A DNA stretch of 17,090 bases. Origin: an uncultured Lentisphaeria bacterium (GTDB lineage: Bacteria; Verrucomicrobiota; Lentisphaeria; Victivallales; UBA1829). The notes under the pieces were generated by a model. It was not told where the DNA came from, searched no databases, and worked only from the letters and a program-made list of their open reading frames with translations. The DNA lies in assembly GCA_905211485.1 (NCBI GenBank), contig CAJMAW010000065.1, positions 1 through 17,090 on the forward strand, read 5' to 3'. Below, one piece after another: positions 1-7,561 of the stretch. Position 1 is the stretch's first letter. The number at the start of each line of letters is the position of its first letter. The position numbers and the translations under genes were made by a program.

Positions 1-1449
1 GAAATTCCAGACGGCGCCTTCCTTTTCGGAAAGCAGACGCGGATCCGGGTGTCTCGCAATCTGGAGCACTTCTTTTGGCAAACCGTCCGGATGAGGGATC
101 AGCGCCGCCCCCTGCCGCCGGTTGAAGGCACAGTGCCCGCCGCCCCCCCGGAATCCGCCGGAAAGACTTTTCAAATAAAGCTGGAGCGACCAGGCCCCCG
201 CACCGGAGGAAAAGTCCTCCGAACGGGATTCTTCGTAAAGATAGCTCAGATCGAAGACCAGGAATTTCCGACAGAGGGCATGCTGACCGAAAGCCACCAG
301 AATTTTGTTGTCCCCCAGCTCCAGGAGCTGATTCTGGTGGACACTTTTGTCCAGAGAGGCGAAACTGCCGCCGGAGCACCGGAAATCCCCGTCATTGCGG
401 CATTCATTGAGAAAGAGTTCGCGGAATCCGATCCAGCTTTTCCCGGAATCTTCTGAAACGGCTGCGTGAAGGACATCGCGATTGGTGAAGACGTCCTCCC
501 ATCGGCCGTTTCTTTCATCGGGGCCAAGTTCGGTCTGAAGGGAATGATCGAATTCCGGAAGGGGGGTGCTGTTGTTCCAGACCGCCAGAAGCCGCCCGTC
601 GCGGAGAGTCACGAGATTCGGCATGGTGGCGACACTGTAGAAGATCGAAGGTTCGGGAGGAGTCCAGCTTTCCCCGCCGTCATCGGAAAAGCACTGGTAA
701 TGACGGTCCGTCGACGTCCGGAGCAGCATCTGGAGTCTGCCCGAAGGCAGTTCCGCCACAACCGGCTCACAACCCGGCTGGCGCCAGCGGCAGCCGCGGT
801 GCGGCCAGACGACTTCATGCATCGGAGGATAAGGAAGAAGACGTTGTTCCCAGTGTTCTCCATCATCGTCTGAAAACAGGATTCCGGGGTGCAGGAAGCC
901 GTCCGAATGCCATGTCTCAAACGGAAGCACCCAGCGGCGGCGGAACTTCAGCGCCAGCGGCTGACGCTGAATATGCAGAGGAAGAGAGGATATTTTCTTC
1001 CTGTCAAACACTCCCTCGTCCGGATCCGACTGCGAACGGAAAAGCCATACCCCCGTTTCCGGACAGAGCCGCAGAGCGGAATATGCACTTTCCTCATCCA
1101 GGAAAGCAGCTTCCTCCCGGAAAATGGAATCCGGCACTCGAAGAAGTGTCAGATATGTCCCGCTCCACGGACTTCTCGCCATCGCGCCCACGCACGGGCC
1201 GGACAGAATTTCCTCGCTCCAGGACATGCCGCGGTCCCGGCTTCTGGCAACGACGTTCACCGGAATTCCTCTTCCCTGCGCCGCGGAGGAGGAAGAGGAG
1301 TTTTTCGCCCCTCCCCTGCCGCCCGCGGCAAGACAAAAACCGTAATGGCGGATCTCACCGGAAGGCATCTCCATCAAATCCCTGTGCGGATTGCAAGGAG
1401 GAACACCCGTTGTCTCCGGCGCATGGACAAAAGACAATAAAGACTTCAT
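1..1449 (-). CDS. Sialidase-fold (BNR/Asp-box repeat) protein, C-terminus cut by window edge
   Basis: The frame is open from an ATG at 1449 to the left edge, giving 483 residues and no stop, so the C-terminus lies outside the window. Four Asp boxes (S-x-D-x-G-x-x-W) are visible: residues 70-77 (SRDRGMSW), 193-200 (SDDDGEHW), 255-262 (SDDGGESW) and 332-339 (SEDSGKSW). The stretch CEPVVAELPSGRLQMLLRTS (227-246) resembles the conserved Glu-Pro strand and following Arg of sialidases and BNR_2-type proteins. Such proteins are six-bladed propellers; many cleave terminal sialic acids, but other relatives have different or unknown substrates. No clear FRIP motif near the N-terminus and no signal peptide are seen, so substrate and export are uncertain. 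A GGGAG about 7 nt before the ATG, with AAGGAG further upstream, supports the start. It is divergent from guaA. An exo-alpha-sialidase is possible, but only the fold is well supported. Confidence 0.8.
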   Translation of the reverse strand, partial: MKSLLSFVHAPETTGVPPCNPHRDLMEMPSGEIRHYGFCLAAGGRGGAKNSSSSSAAQGRGIPVNVVARSRDRGMSWSEEILSGPCVGAMARSPWSGTYLTLLRVPDSIFREEAAFLDEESAYSALRLCPETGVWLFRSQSDPDEGVFDRKKISSLPLHIQRQPLALKFRRRWVLPFETWHSDGFLHPGILFSDDDGEHWEQRLLPYPPMHEVVWPHRGCRWRQPGCEPVVAELPSGRLQMLLRTSTDRHYQCFSDDGGESWTPPEPSIFYSVATMPNLVTLRDGRLLAVWNNSTPLPEFDHSLQTELGPDERNGRWEDVFTNRDVLHAAVSEDSGKSWIGFRELFLNECRNDGDFRCSGGSFASLDKSVHQNQLLELGDNKILVAFGQHALCRKFLVFDLSYLYEESRSEDFSSGAGAWSLQLYLKSLSGGFRGGGGHCAFNRRQGAALIPHPDGLPKEVLQIARHPDPRLLSEKEGAVWNF

Positions 1450-1496
1450 CTTCCCGCTCCCGTTCTCCTTATTTCTTCACGCTCTGCCTCTTCCAG

Positions 1497-1551
1497 GAAG
1501 AAGACCCCGGCTGCATGGATGATGCCTGAGTCCGGGGGAGAATGCTTCTTC
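1497..1551. repeat. Nested inverted repeat upstream of the sialidase-like gene
   Basis: Three nested arm pairs are visible: GAAGAAG (1497-1503) with CTTCTTC (1545-1551), CCCCGG (1505-1510) with CCGGGG (1532-1537), and GCAT (1513-1516) with ATGC (1522-1525). It begins about 48 bp upstream of the minus-strand start codon, so it would lie in that gene's leader if transcription starts further out. No run of T follows directly on either strand, which argues against a simple terminator. A structured leader or an operator is possible. Confidence 0.45.
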
Positions 1552-1893
1552 ATCTCCGTTGTCTTCTTCCGCTGTTTTTCTTTTTCCTTATCAGGGCCGC
1601 CCCGGAAGCAAACTATCGCTTGCTGGTGACGGGTTCCTTCCGGATTCTTCTCCTCCAGGCTCTTTCACAGCCGACACGCCCCCTTTGCCCATGCACCCTT
1701 CCCCGGAAAGGTGAATCCGGCAGGGAAAGAAAAAGAAGATCCCGGAAAAGATCCGCCGCCCCCCTCCCCGTGATGAGCCAGACACAACAAGAAGCACAGG
1801 CTCCGCGATGAAGAGAAGCGGACCCAAGCACACTCCTTCCGACGGCAAGCACAATCATACTTCCACCGAAGGGAAAATCAAATCCGCAAAAGA

Positions 1894-1912
1894 GAAAAAA
1901 CATTGTTTTTTC
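1894..1912. promoter_or_regulatory. A/T-rich perfect dyad upstream of guaA
   Basis: GAAAAAACATTGTTTTTTC is a perfect 9-bp inverted repeat around a single central T. The centre is too short for a stable RNA hairpin, so it looks more like a protein-binding dyad than a terminator. Its right half, TTGTTTTTTC (1903-1912), recurs exactly at 1945-1954, 42 bp downstream, where it overlaps the candidate guaA -35 element. A CACGTG palindrome (1913-1918) follows directly. The operator role is inferred. Confidence 0.35.
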
Positions 1913-1944
1913 CACGTGAGACGCGTTTTTTTCGTTTCAGAGGG

Positions 1945-1973
1945 TTGTTTTTTCATGGAGAAAGATTTATTGT
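1945..1973 (+). promoter_or_regulatory. Candidate guaA promoter
   Basis: TTGTTT (1945-1950) and TATTGT (1968-1973) are separated by exactly 17 bp. Transcription would begin near 1980 and give a leader of about 39 nt containing the AGAAAGGA ribosome binding site (2007-2014). Both boxes deviate from the sigma-70 consensus, so this is a moderate call based on spacing and position. Confidence 0.4.
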
Positions 1974-2018
1974 AGTTTCTTCCATTTCTTCCGGAGAAAC
2001 AAGCATAGAAAGGACCCC

Positions 2019-3323
2019 ATGAAACAGACAAAGGAAACCATCATCCTGCTGAACTGCGGATGCACCGAGATCCAGAAACTCGCCCGCGCGGTGAGGGCCG
2101 GACATATCTATACCATGGTGATGCCCTGGACCGTCAGCCCGGAACGTGTGCTGGCCGAACAGAGCGCAGGGCTGATCTTCTGCGCGGATCAGGCCAACGC
2201 GGAAATCGCAAAGGGTATCGAAAAATTCGCGGATCTCAAGCTGCCGAAACTCGCGGTGAACGCGGCAGGAGAAATGCTCAAAGATCTGCGCTGCGTCAGG
2301 ATCGATTCCATGACGGATGTTGAGCCAATCCGCGAATTCTGCAGGAAGGAATGCGCCTGCAGCGGCTCCTGGAATCTGGAACACTTCATCGATGAAGCGG
2401 TGAACGACATCCGGGAACAGGTGGGGGAGGAACGCGTGGTGCTCGGTCTTTCCGGAGGAGTCGATTCGAGTGTTGTGGCGGCACTGATTCATAAAGCCAT
2501 CGGGGATCGTCTGACCTGTGTGTTCGTCAATCACGGACTTCTCCGGAAAAACGAGCCGGAAATGGTGCAGGAGGTTTTTGCGCGCAACTTCAACATGAAT
2601 CTCGTCTATGTGGATGCGTCGGATCGTTTCCTCGACAAACTTGCCGGAGTCACCGATCCGGAACAGAAACGGAAAATCATCGGCAGCGAGTTCATCGACG
2701 TTTTTGCAGAAGCCGCCGCAAAAACCGGAGCACCCTTCCTCGGACAGGGGACCATCTATCCGGATATCCTCGAAAGCATTCCGCTGGACGGGAATCCGGC
2801 AGGAGTCATCAAGAGCCACCACAATGTGGGCGGGCTCCCGAAAAATATGAAATTCAAGCTGGTCGAACCGCTGGAACGCCTGTTCAAAGACGAAGTGCGT
2901 GAAGTCGGGCGCATGCTCGGGCTGCCTTCGGAACTGCTGGACCGCCACCCCTTCCCGGGCCCCTCCCTCGGAGTCCGTCATCTCGGAGCCATCGACAGAG
3001 CCACGCTCTACATCCTCCGGGAAGCCGATGCCATCGTCACGGAAGAACTCCTCCGTTCGGGATGGTATCACAAGACCTGGCAGACCTTCGCCATCTTCGT
3101 CCCTGTGAAAACCGTCGGAATGAAGGATCACAAGAGGACGTACGACTACGTGATCGCGATCCGCTCCGTCAACAGCGTCGATGCCGTGACCGCGGAAGTC
3201 GTTGAACTGCCCTGGGAACTGCTCTTCCGCATGGCGGGCAGAATCGTCAAGGAGGTCCCCGGAGTCAACCGCGTGGTTTACGACATCACGGCAAAGCCTC
3301 CCGGAACGATTGAATGGGAATAA
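2019..3323 (+). CDS. guaA: GMP synthase with degenerate, shortened glutaminase domain
   Basis: GMP synthase makes GMP from XMP, ATP and ammonia, the last step of guanine nucleotide synthesis in the cytoplasm. The ATP-pyrophosphatase half is intact: PP-loop SGGVDSS at residues 145-151, then GQGTIYPD, IKSHHNVGGLP and HPFPGP. The dimerisation domain ends in the typical VVYDITAKPPGTIEWE. The protein has 434 residues, whereas the usual length is about 510-525. The deficit lies in the N-terminal class I glutamine amidotransferase domain. Its first strands survive (residues 7-35), but the nucleophile elbow GxCxG is replaced by VNAAG, with Asn81 where the Cys should be, and the half carrying the His-Glu pair is missing. 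The frame is open without stops, so this is not a frameshift. It is predicted to use free ammonia or a separate glutaminase. AGAAAGGA 4 nt before the ATG supports the start. It is likely monocistronic. Confidence 0.95.
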   Translation: MKQTKETIILLNCGCTEIQKLARAVRAGHIYTMVMPWTVSPERVLAEQSAGLIFCADQANAEIAKGIEKFADLKLPKLAVNAAGEMLKDLRCVRIDSMTDVEPIREFCRKECACSGSWNLEHFIDEAVNDIREQVGEERVVLGLSGGVDSSVVAALIHKAIGDRLTCVFVNHGLLRKNEPEMVQEVFARNFNMNLVYVDASDRFLDKLAGVTDPEQKRKIIGSEFIDVFAEAAAKTGAPFLGQGTIYPDILESIPLDGNPAGVIKSHHNVGGLPKNMKFKLVEPLERLFKDEVREVGRMLGLPSELLDRHPFPGPSLGVRHLGAIDRATLYILREADAIVTEELLRSGWYHKTWQTFAIFVPVKTVGMKDHKRTYDYVIAIRSVNSVDAVTAEVVELPWELLFRMAGRIVKEVPGVNRVVYDITAKPPGTIEWE

Positions 3324-3634
3324 GTTCCGTCCGGCAGCCATTCTCCGCTCCAGCTGTGACGTGTTTCCCCGGGAAAGCATTTCTGCGTGTTTTCCCGGGG
3401 GTTCCTTTTTTCCCTCTCTCAAACGCTCCTCATTATTCTTTCAAGTTTCAAGGGGAAAAATGACTTCTCCCGCTTTCCTACGCCCCGCTCCCTCCCCCTT
3501 TTCTCCAGCAGGCTCCACCCCCTCTCCGGAAGCAGAAAAAACTCCGGAAACGGATTTGAAAAAGGGGAAAAAAACGTTACTTTACCTACGAAATCCCGAA
3601 AGGATGAAAACTCTCAAGCGGGCAGGTTCCTCTT
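3324..3634. other. Intergenic region between guaA and mcsA
   Basis: This 311-bp stretch carries the guaA terminator in its left part. The rest is C/T-rich then A-rich and shows no convincing gene. A TTGAAA near 3556 has only a poor -10 box about 16 bp downstream, so the mcsA promoter could not be placed with confidence. Confidence 0.6.
3367..3411 (+). terminator. Rho-independent terminator after guaA
   Basis: CCCCGGGAAA (3367-3376) pairs perfectly with TTTCCCGGGG (3391-3400), and a few further pairs are possible inside the 14-nt loop. The T-rich tract TTCCTTTTTT (3402-3411) follows at once. It lies 43 bp after the guaA stop and separates guaA from the mcsA cluster. Confidence 0.85.
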
Positions 3635-4414
3635 ATGCTTTGTCAAATCTGCAAAATCAATCTGGCTACGATCCACATTCAGGAAGTGATCGGCAGCGAA
3701 AAGAAAACCCTGCATCTCTGCGCCGAATGCGCCGAGAAAAAAGCCCTGGATTCCCCCATACTCAAGGATTTCAACCTTCCGGAAATGATCTACAACCTGA
3801 CTCATAATCTGCCTGCTGCCGCGGAAACGCTTCAGAAGGAAATAGAAAAGACGCAGATTCTGAACATGGGGTCCTCCGCCCCGGGCGGAGAATCAGCCCC
3901 GGACGGCGGCGGCACCGGAACGGCGGATGAGGATGAGGATCCTGCTCTGGAAAAAGAAGATGAGGAAGAGCCAGAGGAAGAAGAAGAGGAAAAAGAGGAA
4001 AAGAAGAAGGATGGTCAAGTGGTGGTCTGCCCTTATTGTTTCTGGGACAGTCTCCAACTGAAGAAAACAGGCCGGATGGGATGTCCGAAGTGTTACAATG
4101 TCTTTCGGGAGAGTCTGTCCGGTCTGCTTCTTCAGATGCACCGCGACAAACGTCACACTGGGAAACTTCCTTTTTCCTTCCGCGGGACAGAAAAAGGAAG
4201 CGCGGCGGAAGAGGAATTCCGGACCCGAGCGACACTCCGGAAAGAAATCACGAAACAGGAAAAGAATCTGAAGGAATCCATCCGCCGCGAAGAATATGAA
4301 CTTGCCGCGGAACTGCGGGACAAGATCCTGAAATTGAAGCTGCAGCTGGGAAACCTCACCCGGAAGGAAAAGGAAGAGGAACCGGGAAACAAATCGGAGC
4401 GGAACAACGCATGA
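3635..4414 (+). CDS. mcsA: McsA-like zinc-finger activator of protein arginine kinase
   Basis: McsA activates and targets the arginine kinase McsB in the phospho-arginine protein quality-control pathway. The 259-residue product has two Cys-pair zinc sites: C3/C6 with C29/C32, and C132/C135 with C150/C153. A UVR-type helical motif follows at about 207-245, including EEYELAAELRDKI. This is the family's domain order. Between the zinc sites (about 90-127) is an Asp/Glu-rich, then Lys-rich, low-complexity insert, which makes it longer than the roughly 185-residue Bacillus protein. The start is weakly supported by GGCAGG about 8 nt upstream; the nearby ATG at 3604 is in another frame. The stop overlaps the mcsB start by 4 bp (ATGA), which suggests translational coupling. 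ctsR and clpC, the usual Firmicute partners, are absent. Confidence 0.88.
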   Translation: MLCQICKINLATIHIQEVIGSEKKTLHLCAECAEKKALDSPILKDFNLPEMIYNLTHNLPAAAETLQKEIEKTQILNMGSSAPGGESAPDGGGTGTADEDEDPALEKEDEEEPEEEEEEKEEKKKDGQVVVCPYCFWDSLQLKKTGRMGCPKCYNVFRESLSGLLLQMHRDKRHTGKLPFSFRGTEKGSAAEEEFRTRATLRKEITKQEKNLKESIRREEYELAAELRDKILKLKLQLGNLTRKEKEEEPGNKSERNNA

Positions 4415-5478
4415 AAGCGGACCTGAACGAACTCTGCCGGACCCCTATCCCATGGCTGGAGGGGAATCCGTTTGATTCGGATGTGGCGGTCAGCACCCGG
4501 ATCCGTCTGGCCAGGAATATTGAAGGAGTTCCTTTTCCCGGGCACGCGGATCCATCCGTCAGCACCGCGGTCCGGGATTCCGTGACGGAAACGCTCCAGA
4601 CCTATCTGCCGGATTATGAAACGGACTGGATGGAACTCCGGATGAACGAATGTTCCCGGAATGAACGGAATCTGCTTTTTGAACGGCGCTGCATCAGCCC
4701 GGAATTCAACCGGGAGGACGGGACGGAATGTCTTGTCATGAAGCGTGGCGAATGCCAGAACATCATGGTGAATGAGGAGGATCATCTGCGCATCCAGTTT
4801 TTCGCCCCCGGATTCCGCCTGAAGAATCTGTGGAGGGAAATGGATGAATTCGACGATCTCCTTTCAGAACACATCCCGTACGCCTTCGACGAAACGCTGG
4901 GATTCCTGACAAGCTGTCCGACGAATCTGGGGACGGGAATGCGGGCATCGGTCATGCTGCATCTGCCGGGTCTGACTATGACAGGACAGATGAAGCAGCT
5001 GCTCAATGCCCTCGGACAGCTTCATCTGACCATCCGCGGATTCCGCGGGGAAGGCAGCTCGGTCAATGCGGACCTCTATCAGATTTCCAATCAGAGCACG
5101 CTGGGGGAATCGGAGGGGGAAATTATCGAACGACTGAGCAATGTTGTATCCCGTGTCATCATCAGCGAACGGGCGGCGCGCTCGCTTCTGCTGGGGAAAC
5201 AGGAGGAACTGCTTCTCGACAGAATCGGACGGGCTTACGGGATTCTGAAACACGCGTTCCTGATCTCTTCGGAAGAAGCGCTTGAACAGCTCTTTCTGCT
5301 GAGACTCGGAGTCATGCTCGGAGTCATTGATCATCTGGCAGAGGAAGACATTGCCGACCTTCTCCGCCAGATCCAGGTCGCGCATCTGCAGCAGGAGTAC
5401 GGCCCGGCGGAACTCTCCTCCCGCGACCGCGGCATCCTGAGGGCGCGGATTCTGCGTGAACGCCTTTCATCAAAATAA
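4411..5478 (+). CDS. mcsB: Protein arginine kinase McsB
   Basis: McsB phosphorylates arginine side chains of proteins, in Bacillus marking them for ClpCP degradation. The product has 355 residues, about full family length. Phosphagen-kinase features are present: STRIRLARN (28-36), the segment NEEDHLRIQ that binds the guanidino substrate, the catalytic-Cys motif SCPTNLGTG with Cys169, and RGFRGEGS with GESEGEIIERL. The C-terminus reads RDRGILRARILRERL. From memory, the Bacillus allosteric phospho-Arg pocket has the motif RDxxRA; the equivalent here appears to be RGILRA, with Asp replaced by Gly, although an alternative register could use the preceding RD. It follows mcsA with a 4-bp overlap. 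A separate creatine or arginine (small-molecule) kinase is unlikely given the McsA neighbour. Confidence 0.94.
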   Translation: MKADLNELCRTPIPWLEGNPFDSDVAVSTRIRLARNIEGVPFPGHADPSVSTAVRDSVTETLQTYLPDYETDWMELRMNECSRNERNLLFERRCISPEFNREDGTECLVMKRGECQNIMVNEEDHLRIQFFAPGFRLKNLWREMDEFDDLLSEHIPYAFDETLGFLTSCPTNLGTGMRASVMLHLPGLTMTGQMKQLLNALGQLHLTIRGFRGEGSSVNADLYQISNQSTLGESEGEIIERLSNVVSRVIISERAARSLLLGKQEELLLDRIGRAYGILKHAFLISSEEALEQLFLLRLGVMLGVIDHLAEEDIADLLRQIQVAHLQQEYGPAELSSRDRGILRARILRERLSSK

Positions 5479-5580
5479 AAATAGCAGAAAGAAAAATCAT
5501 AAACCGACAGGAAGCAGCCATACAGGGGAAAAAAGAGGGGAGGAAAAAGCCCCCCTTCCCCCCCCGGCAGGACAACCCGT

Positions 5581-5588
5581 AAGAGGAG
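5581..5588 (+). promoter_or_regulatory. Ribosome binding site deciding the GTG start of the histidine kinase
   Basis: AAGAGGAG lies 12 nt before GTG 5601, a long but usable spacing. An in-frame TAA at 5580-5582 prevents any longer start. The next in-frame ATG (5640) would remove half of the first membrane segment and has no better site. Confidence 0.5.
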
Positions 5589-5600
5589 CGCATAGAAACA

Positions 5601-7553
5601 GTGGAAATCACATACGGCATCGGACTCGCGCTTCTGGAAATGACCTTCATTTTCGTGGGACTCCTGATTCTGCACGGATTGAAAAAAGTCATCGGACTGG
5701 CGGGTTTCCACATGGCGCTGGGTCTGCTCTTCGTGTTCACGCAGATCGTGGGCGCGGCGGAACTGAAGGTCGTGACGGGAATCACGGGTCTGGATTTCTA
5801 CCTTTCTTCCAGCATCCTTCTTCTTCCCTCCCTGGCGGCGCTGATGGTGGTCTACATCACAGACGGCACGCTGGAAGCACAGCGCCTCATCATCGGGATG
5901 ATGGCGGCACTGGGGCTTTACACGTATCTGGCAAGCCTGACCGCATCGCAGTCCAGCTGGGGAGGCTATGTGGTCTCCCAGAGTTCCTCGGCGGACATGC
6001 TTTCCATTCTGATGACGGAAAGCATCAAAAAAATGGCGGCGACGGTTCTGGCGTTCACACTGGACCTGTTTCTGATCCCGATTTTCTTTCAGCGGCTGAG
6101 GAATCTGCGCTGCAATCTTCTTGTCTGCGTCACAGGCTCTCTGCTGCTGGTGCAGGTGCTGGACAGCGTGCTGTATTCCACGGTCTGCTTCTGGGGGACG
6201 GAACAGTGGTGGGAACAGATCACGCTCTCCTATCTCTCCAGAGGCTTCTTCATTTTCTGGCTGAGTCTGATCGCCTCGTTCTATCTCTCCCGGATCGAAT
6301 ATGAAACCCCCGGTGAGAGCCGGAGAACGCTCGATATTCTCATCGCCTTCTTCGGTACCTACGGGAAAGCCAGAAAACTCGAGCAGACTCTGAAGGAATC
6401 CGAAGAACGGTACAGAATCCTTGTGCAGAAAGCAAGCGACATGATCATCATCATGAATACGGACGGAATCATTGTCGAGGCGAACTACTCCGCCCGGCGC
6501 CTCTGCGGAATCCGCCGGGGAAACATGGCGGGCAGGGATTTCTGCGTTTTGACCGGCGTCGACAGAAAGGAATGGGAAAAACTTCTCCAGCTGGATCCCG
6601 CCAGCTCCGGAACCCTGGACGAATCCCATTACATCAACTGTTCCAGCCGGATTCCCGCAACCGGACTCCTGATCGAATTCACCATCGGACTGGTCACCAT
6701 GGCAGGGGACCTGATGCTGATCGTCTTCGGGAGAGACGTCACGGAAAAACGCCGTCTGGAACAGGAGCGCGAGGAATGGCAGATGCAGCTTGCCCACAAG
6801 CAGCGGCTCGAATCCATCGGCCAGCTGGCGGGTGGAATCGCTCACGACTTCAACAATTATCTCCACGCCATTCAGGGACATCTGGACATTGTCCAGTATA
6901 TGTGCGACGTCACCGACGAATCCGTCAAACGCCATCTCGACAAAATCGACATGATTACCGGCCAGGCCTCCACACTCACCTCCCAGCTGCTCGGCTTCGC
7001 GAGGAAAGGCAAGTACAATGAAAGCGTCTTTCATCTTCTGGAACTGGTCAAATCCTCCGCCGCGCTTTTCATGCCGAATGCCATCAACACGGGAATCGGG
7101 GTGAAAATCGTCAATGAGGAAGCGGGCAAGATCCGGGTGAAGGGGGATCTGGTCCAGCTCCAGCAGGCACTGCTCAACATGATGTTCAACGCCAGAGACG
7201 CTATGGAGAAGGTCCCGCTGAAAAAACGCCAGATCATCATTCTGGCAGGGACGGCGGAACGTCTCGGCATTCATCTGGACCCGCCTGCCGAACTCAAGAG
7301 CCTTCCTCTAGCCCAATACTGCGCCATCCGGATTGAAGACAACGGCACCGGAATCCCGAAGGAGGTCAAACACCGCCTCTTTGAACCGTTTTTCACCACG
7401 AAACCCGTCGGACAGGGAACCGGCATGGGCCTTTCCATGGCTTACGGAACCGCCATGGGGCACAACGGCTGGATCCAATGTGAAAATCTTCCCGAAGGAA
7501 CAGGCGCTGCTTTCACTCTGATCCTCCCGATTGAAAAAAAAGATTCGCCATAA
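5601..7553 (+). CDS. Seven-TM PAS sensor histidine kinase (orphan)
   Basis: This 650-residue sensor kinase starts at GTG. The N-terminal 230 residues contain seven hydrophobic segments (about 3-24, 31-51, 61-83, 91-113, 145-165, 170-195, 205-228). They resemble 7-TM sensor modules of the vitamin-uptake-like (VUPS) kind, but this assignment is tentative. A PAS domain follows (about 262-385: ESEERYRILVQKASDMIIIMN), then a short coiled coil. The dimerisation/phosphoacceptor H-box is GGIAHDFNN with His415, the N box is NMMFNARDA with Asn530, the G1 box has Asp580 (EDNGTGIP), and the F/G2 boxes read FEPFFTTKPVGQGTGMGLSMAYG. All catalytic parts look intact. There is no receiver domain and no response regulator in the window. 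It begins 122 bp after mcsB and ends 8 bp before ogt, so it may belong to the same transcript. The signal is unknown. Confidence 0.9.
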   Translation: MEITYGIGLALLEMTFIFVGLLILHGLKKVIGLAGFHMALGLLFVFTQIVGAAELKVVTGITGLDFYLSSSILLLPSLAALMVVYITDGTLEAQRLIIGMMAALGLYTYLASLTASQSSWGGYVVSQSSSADMLSILMTESIKKMAATVLAFTLDLFLIPIFFQRLRNLRCNLLVCVTGSLLLVQVLDSVLYSTVCFWGTEQWWEQITLSYLSRGFFIFWLSLIASFYLSRIEYETPGESRRTLDILIAFFGTYGKARKLEQTLKESEERYRILVQKASDMIIIMNTDGIIVEANYSARRLCGIRRGNMAGRDFCVLTGVDRKEWEKLLQLDPASSGTLDESHYINCSSRIPATGLLIEFTIGLVTMAGDLMLIVFGRDVTEKRRLEQEREEWQMQLAHKQRLESIGQLAGGIAHDFNNYLHAIQGHLDIVQYMCDVTDESVKRHLDKIDMITGQASTLTSQLLGFARKGKYNESVFHLLELVKSSAALFMPNAINTGIGVKIVNEEAGKIRVKGDLVQLQQALLNMMFNARDAMEKVPLKKRQIIILAGTAERLGIHLDPPAELKSLPLAQYCAIRIEDNGTGIPKEVKHRLFEPFFTTKPVGQGTGMGLSMAYGTAMGHNGWIQCENLPEGTGAAFTLILPIEKKDSP

Positions 7554-7561
7554 TCAGAACC

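Larger units (their letters stand above)
1450..2018. other. Divergent intergenic region between the sialidase-like gene and guaA
   Basis: This 569-bp stretch has no convincing gene. The short frames inside it read as low-complexity, Arg/Pro/Leu-rich translations without a good ribosome binding site. It holds a nested inverted repeat (1497-1551) close to the sialidase-like gene, an A/T-rich dyad (1894-1912), a repeated 10-mer and a candidate guaA promoter. No clear minus-strand promoter for the sialidase-like gene was found. Confidence 0.7.

Noticed and set aside
49..1529. Several plus-strand frames of 130-205 codons over the first 1.5 kb
   Set aside because: The minus-strand frame has four Asp boxes and is open across the whole region; the plus frames are Arg/Pro-rich shadows.
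1953..3422. 489-codon minus-strand open frame opposite guaA
   Set aside because: It mirrors the highly conserved guaA codons; its translation is rich in His, Asp, Phe and Arg with no family motif. It is an antisense shadow caused by codon bias.
5331..7274. 647-codon minus-strand open frame opposite mcsB and the histidine kinase
   Set aside because: The plus strand encodes complete kinase motifs over the same DNA; the antisense translation is His/Gln/Asp-rich and without domains.
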